From NCBI RefSeq assembly GCF_018777385.1, contig NZ_JAFJYB010000001.1, forward strand, positions 868,001-932,000: a DNA stretch of 64,000 nt. Direction: 5' to 3'. This DNA is from Candidatus Symbiopectobacterium endolongispinus. Its GTDB lineage: Bacteria > Pseudomonadota > Gammaproteobacteria > Enterobacterales > Enterobacteriaceae. The notes beneath the pieces were generated by a model that saw only the letters and a program-made list of their open reading frames with translations, had not been told where the DNA came from and searched no databases. How positions within the stretch are numbered: the first letter of the stretch is position 1; every line of letters begins with the position of its first letter. Positions 42,305 through 53,603 of this stretch are shown piece after piece. The position numbers and the translations under genes are program-made.

Positions 42305-44746
42305 TTACTGACCAAACATCTCTTTGATCCAGTCAGCGACACCGCTGTCGTTTTGCTGTGCGGGCGCTTGTTGCTGCTGTTGTGCGCTCTGGCACAGTGC
42401 TTGCGGGTTTTCCGTCCACACCGGCAATGCCCGGCCTGCGCTGCCATTACAGATAAACTGACCGCCGCTATCGACAGTCATAGTCGCGATACCTTCCGGC
42501 GGTGTCAGCATCAGCGCCAGCGGCGTCTGGTTTTCCAGATAGCGGCGATACAGCGTTAACGCACCGTTGGCACCGGTCAGTTTTGCCGGACCGTTGTTAT
42601 CGCGCCCTACCCAGGTGATCGCCACTTCTTTGCCATCAACACCGGCAAACCAGCTGTCGCGCAGATCGTTGGTGGTCCCGGTTTTCGCCGCCAGATGGTA
42701 ATTGGGGAACTTCACCGCCAATGAGCGTGAAGTTCCGCGCTCAACCACCTGCTGCATGCCATACAGCGTCAGGTACGCCGCCTGAGTCGACACCGCGCGT
42801 TCAGCCTGCGGGAGGCTTTGATACAGCACTCTACCGTCTTCCGCAATCACAGAACGCAGCGCCGACAACGGCGCGCGATTACCGCCGCTGGCGATGGTTT
42901 GATACTCCTGCGCCACTTCCATCGGTGTCAGGCTGATGGCCCCCAGCAGCATGGCAGGCACCGGTTGGATCACCTCTTTCGGGATACCCAAACGTTGCAG
43001 CGTATTGCTGATCTGCTCCAGCCCAACCGTCATCCCCAAATTGACCGTCGGCACGTTAAGCGAGTTGGCTAATGCATCCACCAACATCACGCGTCCACGG
43101 AACTGGCGATCGTAGTTGTTCGGCTGCCACACCTGCCCGTTCTGCTGCTTGAGCGAGAGTGGTTCATCCGCCAACCAGGTATTGAGACGGAAGGTATCGG
43201 GCTGACTCAATGCGGTCAGATAGGTCGGCGGTTTTGCCAGTGAACCCACAGGGCGACGCGCCTGCATGGCACGGTTAAAACCGGCGTATTGGGTTCGAGC
43301 CCCGCCCACCATGGCGCGAATTTCACCACTAAAACGATCGACAACCACCATGGCAGATTCCAGATCGCTAACGTTGCGTGCCGCACGCAGCGCAGGAATC
43401 CCCTCTTCCACCGCTTTTTCAGTCGCATCCTGCGACACCGGATCCAGCGTGGTGAAAATCTTCACGCCGGAAAGATCTTTTACCTTATCCCCCAGTCGCT
43501 GCCGCAACTCCTGACGCACCAGTTGCATAAAAGCAGGTTGCGGTGTGATCACGCCTCCTTTCGGCTGCACCCCTAACGGGCGGGCGCTCAGCATGTTGTA
43601 GAGACCTTCGTCAATAATCTGCTGGTTTTGCAGCAAACGCAGCACCAGATTACGGCGTTCTAATGTCAGTTGCGGATTACGCCACGGGTTATACAGCGAA
43701 GCGCCTTTTACCATACCGACCAACAGTGCCTGCTGATCGAGACTCAGTTCATTCACCGGACGACCGAAGTAGTAAATGCTGGCAAGCGGGAAACCACGAA
43801 TCTGATCGTTGCCGCTCTGGCCGAGATACACTTCATTCAGGTACAGCTCAAGAATGCGATCTTTGCTGTAGCGGTAATCCATGATCAACGCCATGTAGGC
43901 TTCGTTCGCTTTACGCCACAAGGAGCGTTCATTGGTGAGAAACAGGTTTTTCACCAACTGCTGCGTCAGGGTACTCCCGCCCTGCACCGCGCGGCCAGCC
44001 GTGATGTTCGCCAGAAAAGCACGGCCAATAGACAGGAAGCTGATGCCGTCATGTTGGTAAAAATGGCGGTCTTCAGTCGCGACCAGCGTATCAACCAGTA
44101 AATCCGGGAAACCGGAGCGCTGCACGAACAGCCGCTGCTCCCCGTTAGGGGATTGCATCATGGTGATCAGGCGCGGATCGAGACGAAAGAAACCAAAATT
44201 ACGTTGGTTTTCCAGATTTTGGATCTGAGCCAGACGATCGTTGGTAAAGATCAGTCGGGCATTGATCTGCCCTTCCTTACCATCGGGGAAATCGAACGGG
44301 CGGCGAAGTATATCAATGGTATTACCACGCACGCTGAATTCGCCCGGCCGGGTGATACGCGATACCTGACGGTATTGCATCCCTTCCAGCAGGTTTATCA
44401 TCTCTTTCTGGCTGTAGGACATGCCCGGTTCGAGGTTCACCATGCGGCCATAAACGGCCGCAGGCAGTTGCCACACTTTGCCTTCGATTCGGCTGCGAAT
44501 CTGGCTGTCAAGATAGACGCCATACAGCGCAAGCACCACGGCGAAGACCAGCGACAGCTTAATGAACAACCCAAGCCAGCGTCTTTTTTTACGCGGTTTT
44601 TTGCTCATCTCGTCCTCATCGTACTTGTCATCCTCTTCTTCATAGTCATCCCTTCGACTACGACGCCGGGTCGCCTGAGCGCGCGGCGGTTTTAGTCCTG
44701 ACGCTCTTCCTTTGCGTCCGATAGGTTCACGATCGTCCTGTGACAT
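42305..44746 (-). CDS. mrcB: Penicillin-binding protein 1B (bifunctional)
   Basis: PBP1B polymerises and cross-links peptidoglycan. It has a charged cytoplasmic tail (1-57), a membrane anchor [21 protein letters not shown] (58-78), a UB2H-like domain, the glycosyltransferase motif [10 protein letters not shown] (near 220) with [12 protein letters not shown], and the transpeptidase motifs SLAK (near 495), SLN (near 557) and KTGTT (near 690). The C-terminus is Gln-rich. Length is 813 aa against 844 in E. coli. It is intact and placed next to fhu and hrpB, as in E. coli. Confidence 0.97.
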   Translation of the reverse strand: MSQDDREPIGRKGRASGLKPPRAQATRRRSRRDDYEEEDDKYDEDEMSKKPRKKRRWLGLFIKLSLVFAVVLALYGVYLDSQIRSRIEGKVWQLPAAVYGRMVNLEPGMSYSQKEMINLLEGMQYRQVSRITRPGEFSVRGNTIDILRRPFDFPDGKEGQINARLIFTNDRLAQIQNLENQRNFGFFRLDPRLITMMQSPNGEQRLFVQRSGFPDLLVDTLVATEDRHFYQHDGISFLSIGRAFLANITAGRAVQGGSTLTQQLVKNLFLTNERSLWRKANEAYMALIMDYRYSKDRILELYLNEVYLGQSGNDQIRGFPLASIYYFGRPVNELSLDQQALLVGMVKGASLYNPWRNPQLTLERRNLVLRLLQNQQIIDEGLYNMLSARPLGVQPKGGVITPQPAFMQLVRQELRQRLGDKVKDLSGVKIFTTLDPVSQDATEKAVEEGIPALRAARNVSDLESAMVVVDRFSGEIRAMVGGARTQYAGFNRAMQARRPVGSLAKPPTYLTALSQPDTFRLNTWLADEPLSLKQQNGQVWQPNNYDRQFRGRVMLVDALANSLNVPTVNLGMTVGLEQISNTLQRLGIPKEVIQPVPAMLLGAISLTPMEVAQEYQTIASGGNRAPLSALRSVIAEDGRVLYQSLPQAERAVSTQAAYLTLYGMQQVVERGTSRSLAVKFPNYHLAAKTGTTNDLRDSWFAGVDGKEVAITWVGRDNNGPAKLTGANGALTLYRRYLENQTPLALMLTPPEGIATMTVDSGGQFICNGSAGRALPVWTENPQALCQSAQQQQQAPAQQNDSGVADWIKEMFGQ

Positions 44747-44881
44747 TGCGGTTACTTCTCCGTCAGGTTAATGACAATAACAGCACCACTATAGACGTAG
44801 GCGCTGACTGTCGTCGCTTACTCTGTTGTTCCGCCCGGTTTCAGAAAAGCAGAACCGTCTGAAATACGTTGCAATAACGTA

Positions 44882-46645
44882 TCATGGCGTCTGGTATTTC
44901 TTCGTGCGCCGCGTCGGCGCAGTATTGGCAGGATCGTCCGGCCATACGTGTTTGGGATAATGCCCTTTCATCTCTTTTTGCACCTCACGGTACGCTCCTT
45001 GCCATAAGGCGGCCAGATCGCGCGTGACCTGCAAAGGTCGATGCGCCGGAGAGAACAGTTCCAACACTACGGCAACGCGCCCTTCTGCCACCGTGGGGTT
45101 CTGCCGCTCACCAAACATCTCCTGCATACGTACCGCGAGCGCCGGCGGCTGATCGTGATGATAGAGCAACGGCAGATGGCTGCCGCCCGGTGCGGTGTAA
45201 TGGCGCCGCAGCGCGCTTTCCAGCCGCTGTCGCAGCAACGCATCGTAAAGGTCAATCCGCGTCATCAACTGCGTGGCACGCTGCCGCCAGGAGGGCGAAG
45301 GCCGCGCAAGTAAACGCTCAATGTCCAGCGGTCCCATACGCGGCGGTTCTTCTAACAGCGTCGCCAACAGACAGGCGGTGGCCTGCGTTTGCGCATCCTG
45401 CTGTGCGGTGCTGTGCAACATAGCCGCCAAACGAGGCTCGATGCCCCGTCGGGCGATATGGCGTCCACGGGTCGTAAGCCTCCCGGCATTGTCGGTTACC
45501 TGCAATTGCGTCAGCAAACGACGTGCAGCATCAAGAGCTGGCGTCGGCGGGACATCCAGCCAGGTGAGCGACTCAGCGGAGGTGCAGCCCCATTGCAACA
45601 GTTCAAGCCAGACGCTGCTCAAATCGCTGTTTAACATTTCCTGGCTGCTTTGTGCGGCGGCACGCTCCGCCTGATCTTTTGCGCACAGGTGCACGCACAA
45701 GCCCGCTTCCAGTCGTCCGACGCGCCCCGCCCGTTACGTCATCGATGCCTGACTGATGTGCTGCGTCACTAAGCGCGTCAGCCCGCTTTTCACATCAAAA
45801 CGGGCAACGCGCTCCAGTCCACTATCGACCACCAGCCGAATACCTTCAATTGTCAGGCTGGTTTCTGCAATATTGGTGGACAACACCACTTTACGTCGCC
45901 CCGGCGCGGCAGGGAGAATCGCTTTCTGCTGGTAGGTAAGCGTCTCTTGCAGCATGGCTTCAACCCGTTTGATCTCCGCCACGCCGGGCAAAAACACCAA
46001 CGCCGATCCGGGCTGTTCCGTCAGCAAACGGCGAATCTGCCGGGCAATGCCCTCTTCCAACCGTTCCTGATTGCCCAACGGCTGATAGTTGCGATCCACT
46101 GGAAAAGCCCGCCCCTGTGACACCACCGTCTCCGCCGTCGGTAATAACGCAGCCAAACGCGCGTTATCCAGCGTGGCGGACATAATGAGCAGAGCCAGAT
46201 CCTCGCGCAGCCCTTGCTGAACATCGAGCAGCAGCGCCAATGCCAAATCCGCCTGCAAGCTGCGCTCGTGAAATTCATCCAGAATCACCAGCGACACGCC
46301 CGTCAGTTCGGCATCCCGTTGCAGCATGCGTGTCAGCACCCATTCAGTGACCACTTCGATGCGCGTCTGGGGGCCGACGCGCGTTTCAGCGCGCATGCGG
46401 TAACCGATGGTGCCACCCGGCGTTTCACCCAGTTGTTCCGCCAGGCGCCCCGCCACGTTTTTGGCCGCTAACCGACGCGGCTCAAGTAAAATGATCCGGC
46501 CAGAGAACCCGCCCATTTCCAGCAATTTTAGCGGCAGCCAGGTGGATTTTCCCGCCCCGGTAGGTGGGTGCAATAAAACTTGAGGCGCGCGGCCTAACGC
46601 TTCAATGACCTCATTCAGCACGACGCTGACCGGCGGTAAACTCAC
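44882..46645 (-). pseudogene. hrpB: hrpB, ATP-dependent helicase with stop and internal deletion
   Basis: HrpB is a DEAH-type RNA helicase. From a likely GTG at 46645 (VSLPPVSVVLNEVIEALG) it shows PTGAGKST, LDEFHER and MSATLD. A TAA at 45734-45736 replaces the usual Gln after QASMT, just before GRAGR motif VI. Downstream the frame continues to PKHVWPDDPANTAPTRRTKK, the family end. About 200 residues normally present between LEEPPRMG...QLMTRI and DLYDALLRQRL are missing, near 45255, without changing frame. The gene is therefore about 590 codons instead of about 810. Confidence 0.87.
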
Positions 46646-46777
46646 AGCATTCTCCTCTACAATAGCGTCTTCCTGGCGCAACGCATGTTCGCACAAAATA
46701 GGGCATTGCGCGAAAGCGGTGGTTGTCGCCTTCGAATCGGCATTGTAGCATCCTCGGTTATCCGCGTAGAGAGAGCC

Positions 46778-47321
46778 ATGTTAAGCACACGCCGCCTGTT
46801 TTTTGCCTTGTCCTTACCCGATGCACTGGCGCAAACGCTGGTTCAGTGGCGTGCCCAGCACTTTGCCCCAGAGGCGGGACGCCCGGTCGCTGCTGCCAAT
46901 ATGCATATGACGCTGGCCTTTTTGGGTGAAGTGAGCGAGCAAAAAGAGCGCGCCCTTCGGCTGCTGGCCGACAGAATCCGTCAGCCCGCTTTTCAGTTGC
47001 ATCTTAACGACGCAGGCCAGTGGCCGCGCCCCGGCGTTGTATGACTGGGCTGCCGTCAGGCACCGCGCGGCTTGCTGCAATTGGCCACGCTGTTGCGATC
47101 GCAAGCGGCGCGCAGCGGTTGCTACCAAAGCCCGCAACCCTTTTACCCGCATATCACACTGTTGCGCGGCGCCACGCGCCCCGTGGCGCTTCCCCCCCGC
47201 CAATTTTGACTGGACGTTGTCGGCCGAGCGCTTTGCCCTGTATGAATCTCGCTGGGAACAGGGAAAAACCCGCTACCAACAGGTCGCGGAATGGCCGTTG
47301 GCCCACCATAACGCAGGATAA
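46778..47321 (+). pseudogene. thpR: thpR (ligT), RNA 2',3'-cyclic phosphodiesterase, disrupted
   Basis: ThpR (LigT) is a 2H phosphoesterase acting on 2',3'-cyclic RNA ends. From 46778 (MLSTRRLFFALSLPDALAQT) the first HxT motif is HMTLAF. A TGA at 47042-47044 replaces the Trp of VVWLG. The frame continues through the second motif HITLL and then shifts by one extra T at 47204-47207 before [17 protein letters not shown]. Two lesions are present and otherwise the gene matches the family (about 176 aa). Its end lies 4 bases before the sfsA start. Confidence 0.87.
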
Positions 47322-47325
47322 CCCG

Positions 47326-48057
47326 ATGAACTTTACGCCGCCGCTCAAACCGGCACGGTTGATTAAACGTTACAAACGCTTCCTTGCCGATGTGGTTACG
47401 CCCGAAGGAGAAACCTTTACGCTGCACTGTGCCAACACCGGTGCGATGACTGGGTGCGCCACACCGGGTGATACAGTGTGGTACTCCACCTCAGATAACC
47501 CCAAGCGTAAATACGCGCACAGTTGGGAACTTACAAAAACCGCGCAGGGGCATTGGATTTGTGTCAATACGCTGCGCGCCAATCATCTGGTGCATGAAGC
47601 GCTGCTGGCGCAACGCATTCCTAAGTTGGCCGGCTACCGCCAAATCACCCCCGAAGTGAAATACGGCACGGAGAACAGCCGCATTGACCTGCTGTTACAG
47701 GCACCGGGGCAGATTAACTGCTATATTGAGGTGAAGTCAGTTACATTATTGCAACAAACGCCGTTGCATATGTCGCCTCACCAGGGATTTTTTCCAGATG
47801 CCGTGACGCAGCGCGGACAAAAACACCTGCGCGAATTGATACAGGTGGCTGAAAACGGCGAACGTGCAGTGCTGTTTTTCGCGGTGCTGCACTCTGGCAT
47901 CGCCGAAGTTGCGCCTGCACAGCACATCGATGCCCGTTATGCAGAATTATTTTGCGAAGCGCGGCAAAAGGGGGTTGAAATTTTTTGCTATGCCACCACA
48001 TTATGCCCTGACGGTATTACGCTCACGTACCCGTTGCCGTTAACCGTAACGCGATAA
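47326..48057 (+). CDS. sfsA: Sugar fermentation stimulation protein SfsA
   Basis: SfsA is a DNA-binding, nuclease-fold protein first found to stimulate maltose genes; its exact role is unclear. The start at 47326 ([20 protein letters not shown]) matches the family; longer upstream reading was rejected because that region is thpR in another frame. Conserved parts are [12 protein letters not shown] (near 38-49), [25 protein letters not shown] and [10 protein letters not shown] (near 130-139). A stretch of about six extra residues follows ([14 protein letters not shown]) before [17 protein letters not shown]. Length is 243 aa against 234 in E. coli. It is intact. Confidence 0.93.
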   Translation: MNFTPPLKPARLIKRYKRFLADVVTPEGETFTLHCANTGAMTGCATPGDTVWYSTSDNPKRKYAHSWELTKTAQGHWICVNTLRANHLVHEALLAQRIPKLAGYRQITPEVKYGTENSRIDLLLQAPGQINCYIEVKSVTLLQQTPLHMSPHQGFFPDAVTQRGQKHLRELIQVAENGERAVLFFAVLHSGIAEVAPAQHIDARYAELFCEARQKGVEIFCYATTLCPDGITLTYPLPLTVTR

Positions 48058-48237
48058 AGACGGTAGGTGCCTTTACCTGTTGTTTATTATCGGATGTGAC
48101 GACGAGGTTCCTGGTACCTTATCAGGCCTGTGACAGGAATTATTGCCAACCCCAGTTCCATCTGCTATTTATAGCGGCCTGTTTTTCTCCCCCCTTAGGG
48201 ATCGATAGTGCGTGTCGAGTTATGTAGGAGAAGCAAC

Positions 48238-48693
48238 ATGCAAGAAGAGCAAAACCGTAAGACATCTTCTCTGAGCATTCTCGCAATTGCCGGAGTGGAG
48301 CCGTACCAGGAAAAGCCGGGCGAAGAGTACATGAACGACTCCCAATTGGCTCATTTCAAGCGTATTCTTGAAGCATGGCGCAATCAACTCAGGGATGAAG
48401 TGGATCGCACCGTTTCCCATATGCGCGATGAAGCAGCCAACTTCCCGGATCCGGTCGATCGCGCCGCACAGGAAGAAGAGTTCAGTCTGGAACTTCGTAA
48501 CCGCGATCGGGAACGCAAGTTGATCAAAAAGATTTCCAAAACACTACAGAAAATCGAAGACGAGGACTTCGGCTACTGTGATTCTTGTGGTGTTGAAATT
48601 GGTATCCGTCGCCTGGAAGCGCGTCCTACCGCTGATTTATGTATTGACTGCAAAACGCTGGCGGAAATCCGCGAGAAACAGATGGCGGGATAA
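48238..48693 (+). CDS. dksA: RNA polymerase-binding transcription factor DksA
   Basis: DksA binds the RNA polymerase secondary channel and works with ppGpp. The start at 48238 ([20 protein letters not shown]) is preceded by TAGGAG. The coiled-coil tip carries Asp71 and Asp74 (DPVDRAA), and the zinc finger uses Cys114, Cys117, Cys135 and Cys138. Length is 151 aa, nearly identical to E. coli over the whole length. It shows no sign of decay although gluQ downstream is dead. Confidence 0.98.
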   Translation: MQEEQNRKTSSLSILAIAGVEPYQEKPGEEYMNDSQLAHFKRILEAWRNQLRDEVDRTVSHMRDEAANFPDPVDRAAQEEEFSLELRNRDRERKLIKKISKTLQKIEDEDFGYCDSCGVEIGIRRLEARPTADLCIDCKTLAEIREKQMAG

Positions 48694-48794
48694 TCCCACA
48701 GTAGGGCGGAAAAGCTGTTCCGCTTTACGTTTTTGCCGTAGCGTCATCTCCCGGCACCGAATGCGGGAGTGACGTGCTGGCATTATTCACCCGT

Positions 48795-49574
48795 ATGCCT
48801 GACACCCATCGTTATACCGGCCGTTTTGCCCCATCGCCTTCCGGCGATCTTCATTTTGGTTCCCTGATCGCAGCATTAGGCAGCTATCTACAGGCACGCG
48901 CCCATCGTGGCCGCTAGCTGGTGCGCATTGAAGACATCGATCCGCCGCGCGAAGTCGCTGGCGCGGCAAGCCGCATTCTTTCACAGTTGGAACACTACGG
49001 TTTGCTGTGGGATGGCCCAGTGCTTTATCAGTCCCAACGGCATGCGCGTTATCTGGAAGTGCTGGCCAAACTGAAAGCGCGCCACCAGTGCTACTACTGC
49101 GATTGCACGCGCCAACGCATTCATTCACTGGGCGGGCAGTATGATGGCCATTGCCGTACGCGCCAACTGGGCCCTACTCACGCCGCCCTTCGTTTGCGCC
49201 AAGACAACCCGGTGTTGCACTTTCACGACAGGTTGCGCGGAGAACTGTATGCCGTTCCAGCGCTGGCACAGGAAGATTTTATCATTCACCGCCGCGATGG
49301 ATTATTCGCCTATAATCTTGCCGTTGTGGTGGATGACCACAATCAAGGGGTAACGGAAATCGTGCGCGGCGCAGACCTGATCGCCCCTACCGTCCGGCAG
49401 ATCGCGCTCTATCAACAGCTAGGCTATCCGGTACCGGATGGCGATCCGCGTCCGGTACTGTTAAGCGCGCTGCGCTTTCTTAATCAGCCGTTGCCGTAGC
49501 ATTGGCAGGACATGGCGTTGCCGCTCCTTTTACAGTGGGCCGTTAGCCGTTGGTCACTCGCGTCTATATCCTAA
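48795..49574 (+). pseudogene. gluQ: gluQ, glutamyl-Q tRNA(Asp) synthetase, three lesions
   Basis: GluQ attaches glutamate to queuosine-34 of tRNA-Asp. From 48795 ([20 protein letters not shown]) the frame meets TAG at 48915-48917 (codon 41), where the family has Trp in [13 protein letters not shown]. The rest stays in frame. About 24 residues that carry the KLSKQN ATP-site motif are missing between YQQLGYPVP and GDPRPVLL. A second TAG at 49497-49499 precedes HWQDM, and the remnant ends at 49574 inside a dispersed repeat. The Zn cysteines (CYYCDC) remain. Confidence 0.88.
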
Positions 49575-49768
49575 ATAATTCGAGTTGCTGGAAGACGGCA
49601 AACGAATGACAAATCAGTCTGGAACAGATTTGAACAGCGCTCGCACTGGCCCGCAGGGGGAATCTCAGGGATGAGATTCCTCAATCCCGATGAGCTTACT
49701 CAAGTAAATGATTCGGGTAAAAAGAGTGTAGCCAACGCACCTGCGGCTTGAAGTATGACGGATATATT
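49565..49768. repeat. Dispersed ~200-bp intergenic repeat, copy 2 (inverted)
   Basis: This is the reverse orientation of the element at 42077-42236: it starts TATATCCTAAATAATTCGAG and ends TTGAAGTATGACGGATATA, with the same inner palindrome (GGAATCTCAGGGATGAGATTCC). About 40 more bases are present than in copy 1 (around 49605-49645). It abuts the 3' end of the gluQ pseudogene. Confidence 0.75.
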
Positions 49769-49892
49769 CCGTTAATCGGAGCATTCGATGTGGCTGAGGC
49801 AACATCGGCATTCTCAAAGGTGGCGCGGTGAGCTATGATTAGCCGCTATTTTTTGTTGTGCCGTTATTTTTTCATCACTATCGAGGTGTACC

Positions 49893-51296
49893 ATCTTTAC
49901 CCGAGTCGCTAATTTTTGTCGCAAGGTACTCAGCCGCGACAATGACGTGGCCACCGCGGAGCCCGTGCGCCAGGCTATGACCGTGATTCCGCGCGACCAG
50001 CATAACCTTTCGCGCAGTGATATCAGCGAAAATGCGCTGAAGGTACTCTATCGCCTGAACAAATCGGGCTATGAAGCCTATCTGGTTGGCGGCGGCGTAA
50101 GAGATCTGCTGCTGGGGAAAAAACCAAAAGATTTTGATATCACCACCAATGCGACGCCGGAGCAGGTGCGTAAATTATTTCGCAATTGCCACTTGGTTGG
50201 CCGCCGTTTCCGCCTCGCTCACGTTATGTTTGGCCCTGAAGTGATCGAAGTCGCGACCTTTCGCGGCCATCACGAGCAACATCAGGAGCAGCAGCTAAAA
50301 ACCACTTCGCAGCAGGCACAGAGCGGCATGCTGTTACGCGATAATATTTTCGGCAGCATTGAAGAAGATGTGCAACGCCGCGATTTTTCCATTAACAGCC
50401 TCTATTACAGCGTCGCCGATTTCAGCGTGCGTGATTACACCGGCGGGTTAAACGATCTGCGTCAGGGCGTGATCCGGTTGATTGGCGATCCCGAAACCCG
50501 CTATCGGGAAGATCCGGTACGCATGCTGCGCGCCGTGCGCTTCGCCGCCAAACTAAACATGACCATCAGCCCGGAAACCGCCGAGCCGATTCCACGTCTG
50601 GCGACATTGCTGCACGATATCCCCGCCGCACGCCTGTTTGAGGAATCTCTGAAGCTGTTGCAAGCGGGCTACGGTTACCCGACGTACCGTTTGCTGTGCG
50701 AATACCAACTGTTTCAGCCGCTGTTCCCGCTGATCAGCCGCCACTTCACGCCTAACGGCGATAGCCATTTGGAAAAAATGGTGGCGCTGGTGTTAAAGAA
50801 CACCGACCAGCGGTTGCAAAATGACATGCGCGTTAATCCGGCGTTTCTGTTTGCCGCCATGCTGTGGTACCCGTTGATCGAGCATGCGCAGAAACTGGCA
50901 CAGGAGAGTGGATTAACCTACTTCGACTCCTTCGCCCTTGCCATGAACGAAATTTTGGACGAACAGTGCCGTTCTCTTGCCATTCCCAAACGTATCACCT
51001 CGTTAGTGCGTGATATATGGCAGTTGCAGTTGCGCCTGTCACGGCGTCAGGGCAAACGCGCCTACAAGCTGATGGAGCACCCGAAATTCCGCGCTGCCTA
51101 CGATTTGTTGTGCCTGCGTGCCGAAATTGAGCGTCAGCCAGAGCTGCAACGTCTCTCTCAATGGTGGGGAGAATTCCAGGTCGCTACGCTGCCGCGCCAG
51201 CAAGCCATGCTCAGCACGCTGGATGATGGCCCTACGCCACATCGCCACTCCCGACGCCGTAAGCCGAGTGCGCCGCGCAGAGAAAGAACCTCGTGA
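49893..51296 (+). CDS. pcnB: Poly(A) polymerase I, non-AUG (ATC) start
   Basis: PcnB adds poly(A) tails to RNA and controls RNA decay and plasmid copy number. Family similarity ([13 protein letters not shown]) extends upstream of the first GTG (49947) to an ATC at 49893, preceded by GAGGTG at 49883-49888. E. coli pcnB is known to use AUU at this very place, so a rare start appears conserved. Motifs are [23 protein letters not shown] (catalytic Asps) and [11 protein letters not shown]; the C-terminus is Arg-rich. Length is about 467 aa. The stop overlaps the folK start (GTGA). Confidence 0.88.
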   Translation: MFTRVANFCRKVLSRDNDVATAEPVRQAMTVIPRDQHNLSRSDISENALKVLYRLNKSGYEAYLVGGGVRDLLLGKKPKDFDITTNATPEQVRKLFRNCHLVGRRFRLAHVMFGPEVIEVATFRGHHEQHQEQQLKTTSQQAQSGMLLRDNIFGSIEEDVQRRDFSINSLYYSVADFSVRDYTGGLNDLRQGVIRLIGDPETRYREDPVRMLRAVRFAAKLNMTISPETAEPIPRLATLLHDIPAARLFEESLKLLQAGYGYPTYRLLCEYQLFQPLFPLISRHFTPNGDSHLEKMVALVLKNTDQRLQNDMRVNPAFLFAAMLWYPLIEHAQKLAQESGLTYFDSFALAMNEILDEQCRSLAIPKRITSLVRDIWQLQLRLSRRQGKRAYKLMEHPKFRAAYDLLCLRAEIERQPELQRLSQWWGEFQVATLPRQQAMLSTLDDGPTPHRHSRRRKPSAPRRERTS

Positions 51297-51772
51297 CACG
51301 CGTTTATCTGGCGCTGGGTAGCAACCTGGCGCATCCGCTACAACAGGTTAACTCCGCGCTGGCGGCGCTGGATAACGTGCCGCACACCCGCGTGCAATGC
51401 TGCTCACCGTTTTATCGCAGCCGTCCATTGGGCCCGCAAGATCAGCCCGACTATCTCAATGCGGTGGTGGCATTGGACACTATGCTCGCGCCAGAAATTC
51501 TGCTCGACCACACCCAAGCCATTGAACAGCAGCATGGCCGCGAGCGCAAAGCGCACCGCTGGGGGCCGCGCACGCTGGATCTGGATATTCTGCTGTATGG
51601 CAATGAAACCCTGCACACCGCGCGTTTAACCGTTCCTCACTACGACATGAAAAACCGGGAATTCATGCTGTATCCGCTGGCCGATATCGCCCCGGATTTG
51701 CACTTTCCTGACGGTGAAGCACTGGCATTGCGCCTGTCCGCCGTACCGCGCAATGGCATGACGCTGTGGTAG
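51293..51772 (+). CDS. folK: 6-hydroxymethyl-7,8-dihydropterin pyrophosphokinase
   Basis: FolK (HPPK) makes the activated pterin for folate synthesis. It starts with GTG at 51293, coupled to pcnB by a 4-base overlap, as in E. coli. Family motifs are [10 protein letters not shown] (near 5), [31 protein letters not shown] (near 82-97, with the two Mg Asps) and [16 protein letters not shown]. Length is 159 aa. It is intact. Confidence 0.97.
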   Translation: MTRVYLALGSNLAHPLQQVNSALAALDNVPHTRVQCCSPFYRSRPLGPQDQPDYLNAVVALDTMLAPEILLDHTQAIEQQHGRERKAHRWGPRTLDLDILLYGNETLHTARLTVPHYDMKNREFMLYPLADIAPDLHFPDGEALALRLSAVPRNGMTLW

Positions 51773-51882
51773 GAGCAAGGCTGATATCACCCAGGTCACA
51801 TTTCCCCCCTTCAACGGCTATGCCTTAAGGCAGGCTTCATTTAAGATGCTCTCCTGACTTTTTCGATTCCGGGAGGCTGCCA

Positions 51883-52655
51883 ATGAAACCGACAACCCTA
51901 ACCTACCTACGCAAGTGTAAGCAGGATAAGCGTAAATTCGCGACCATTACCGCCTATGACGCCAGTTTTGCCCGCTTATTCTACGACAATGGCATTCGCG
52001 TGATGCTGGTGGGTGATTCGCTAGGCATGACGTTACAAGGCCATGATTCCACGCTGCCAGTGACCGTCAGTGACATTGCCTATCACACCCGCTGTGCCTG
52101 CTGCTTGCTGACCTGCCGTTTATGGCTTATACCACGCCAGAGCAAACGTTTACGAATGCGGCGGAAGTGATGCGCTCCGGTGCCAACATGGTTAAACTGG
52201 AAGGCGGCCAATGACTTGCCCCCACGGTGAAGATGCTGACCGAGCGCGCGGTACCCGTGTGCGGCCATCTGGGATTGACGCCGCAATCGGTGAATATTTT
52301 CGGTGGCTACAAAGTTCAGGGACGCGATGAGGCTGCGGCGGCGCAATTACTGGATGATGCGTTAGCGTTGGGGGCTGCGTGCGCCCAACTGCTGGTGCTG
52401 GAATGCGTGCCGGTTCCGCTGGCACAGCGTGTCACCGAGGCATTGTCGATCCCTGTTATCGGCATTGGCGCAGGTAACGTCACCGATGGCCAAATTCTGG
52501 TGATGCACGATGCGTTCGGCATCACCGGCGAGAACACACCCAAATTTGCTAAAAACTTTTTAGCACACAGCGCCGACATCCCCGCCGCCGCGCGTCTTTA
52601 TGTGCAGGAAGTTGAGCAGGGACTTTACCCTGCCGAGGAACATTCGTTCCGTTAA
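51883..52655 (+). pseudogene. panB: panB, ketopantoate hydroxymethyltransferase, disrupted
   Basis: PanB forms ketopantoate, the first committed step of pantothenate synthesis. From 51883 ([20 protein letters not shown]) the start is normal, including [19 protein letters not shown]. After YHTRC a deletion of roughly 25-30 bases (near 52095) removes the segment before [11 protein letters not shown] and shifts the frame. The sequence continues as [20 protein letters not shown], meets TGA at about 52212 in place of the Trp after LEGG(Q), and then reads [20 protein letters not shown] to the end at 52655. panC and panD downstream are intact. Confidence 0.88.
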
Positions 52656-52714
52656 GCTAAACCCTTTACCACAGCAAGTATTGATAAAAATGATGAGTAC
52701 AAAGGAGCAAGACC

Positions 52715-53569
52715 GTGTTGATTCTTGAAATCCCTTTGCTATTACGCCGTGAGATTCGCCACTGGCGTCAAGAGGGGAAACGCATTGCATTGGTGCCTAC
52801 CATGGGCAATCTGCATGACGGACACATGACGCTGGTAGACGATGCGCGGGCACGCGCCGATATTGTTATCGTCTCCATTTTCGTCAACCCGATGCAGTTC
52901 GATAAACCCGACGATCTGAAACGTTATCCACGCACCTTGCAAGAGGATTGCGAAAAGTTAACCCGTCGTAACGTGGATCTGTTATTTGCACCCTCACCAG
53001 AGACAGTCTATCCGCATGGACTGGGCCAGCAAACGTTTATCGAGGTGCCGGGGTTGTCTGCCATGCTGGAAGGCGCCAGCCGTCCGGGCCATTTTCGCGG
53101 TGTGGCAACCATTGTCAGCAAGTTGTTTAACATGGTACAACCCGATATCGCCTGCTTTGGTGAAAAGGATTACCAGCAGTTAGCGCTGATTCGCCAGATG
53201 GTGCGCGACATGGGCTACGACATTGATATCGTCGGTGTGCCGATTGTCCGTGCACCGGACGGGCTGGCACTCAGCTCGCGCAACGGTTATCTTAGCCCGG
53301 AAGAGCGCCAGTCTGCGCCCGCGCTAAAACGCATCATGGATCAGATGGTAGATAAACTCAGCAACGGCGATCGCCAGCTTGAGGAAATAGTAACCAGTGC
53401 TGCAGAAGCGTTACGTGAAGCCGGGTTCACGCCCGATGAGCTCTACATTCGCGATGCGGATACGCTGCAAGAACTGACCGTGGCCAGCACGCGCGCGGTG
53501 GTATTGATGGCAGCCTGGCTGGGTAAGGCCCGCTTGATTGATAATCAGCAGGTCGTACTGGTCGATTGA
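52715..53569 (+). CDS. panC: Pantothenate synthetase PanC
   Basis: PanC joins pantoate and beta-alanine with ATP. It starts with GTG at 52715, preceded by AAAGGAG. Motifs are [15 protein letters not shown] (near 28-42), [40 protein letters not shown] and [10 protein letters not shown]. Length is 284 aa, as in the family. It is intact and lies between panB (dead) and panD (intact). Confidence 0.97.
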   Translation: MLILEIPLLLRREIRHWRQEGKRIALVPTMGNLHDGHMTLVDDARARADIVIVSIFVNPMQFDKPDDLKRYPRTLQEDCEKLTRRNVDLLFAPSPETVYPHGLGQQTFIEVPGLSAMLEGASRPGHFRGVATIVSKLFNMVQPDIACFGEKDYQQLALIRQMVRDMGYDIDIVGVPIVRAPDGLALSSRNGYLSPEERQSAPALKRIMDQMVDKLSNGDRQLEEIVTSAAEALREAGFTPDELYIRDADTLQELTVASTRAVVLMAAWLGKARLIDNQQVVLVD

Positions 53570-53603
53570 CTGGCATGACAGACATTAACCGAGGTAACCG
53601 ACA

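Noticed and set aside
47020-47325. Longer N-terminus for SfsA reading upstream to 47020
   Set aside because: The added residues have no SfsA similarity and this DNA encodes the C-terminal half of ThpR in other frames.
49947-49949. GTG at 49947 as the pcnB start
   Set aside because: Family similarity continues for 18 codons upstream to an ATC with a ribosome site, the place of the known AUU start in E. coli.
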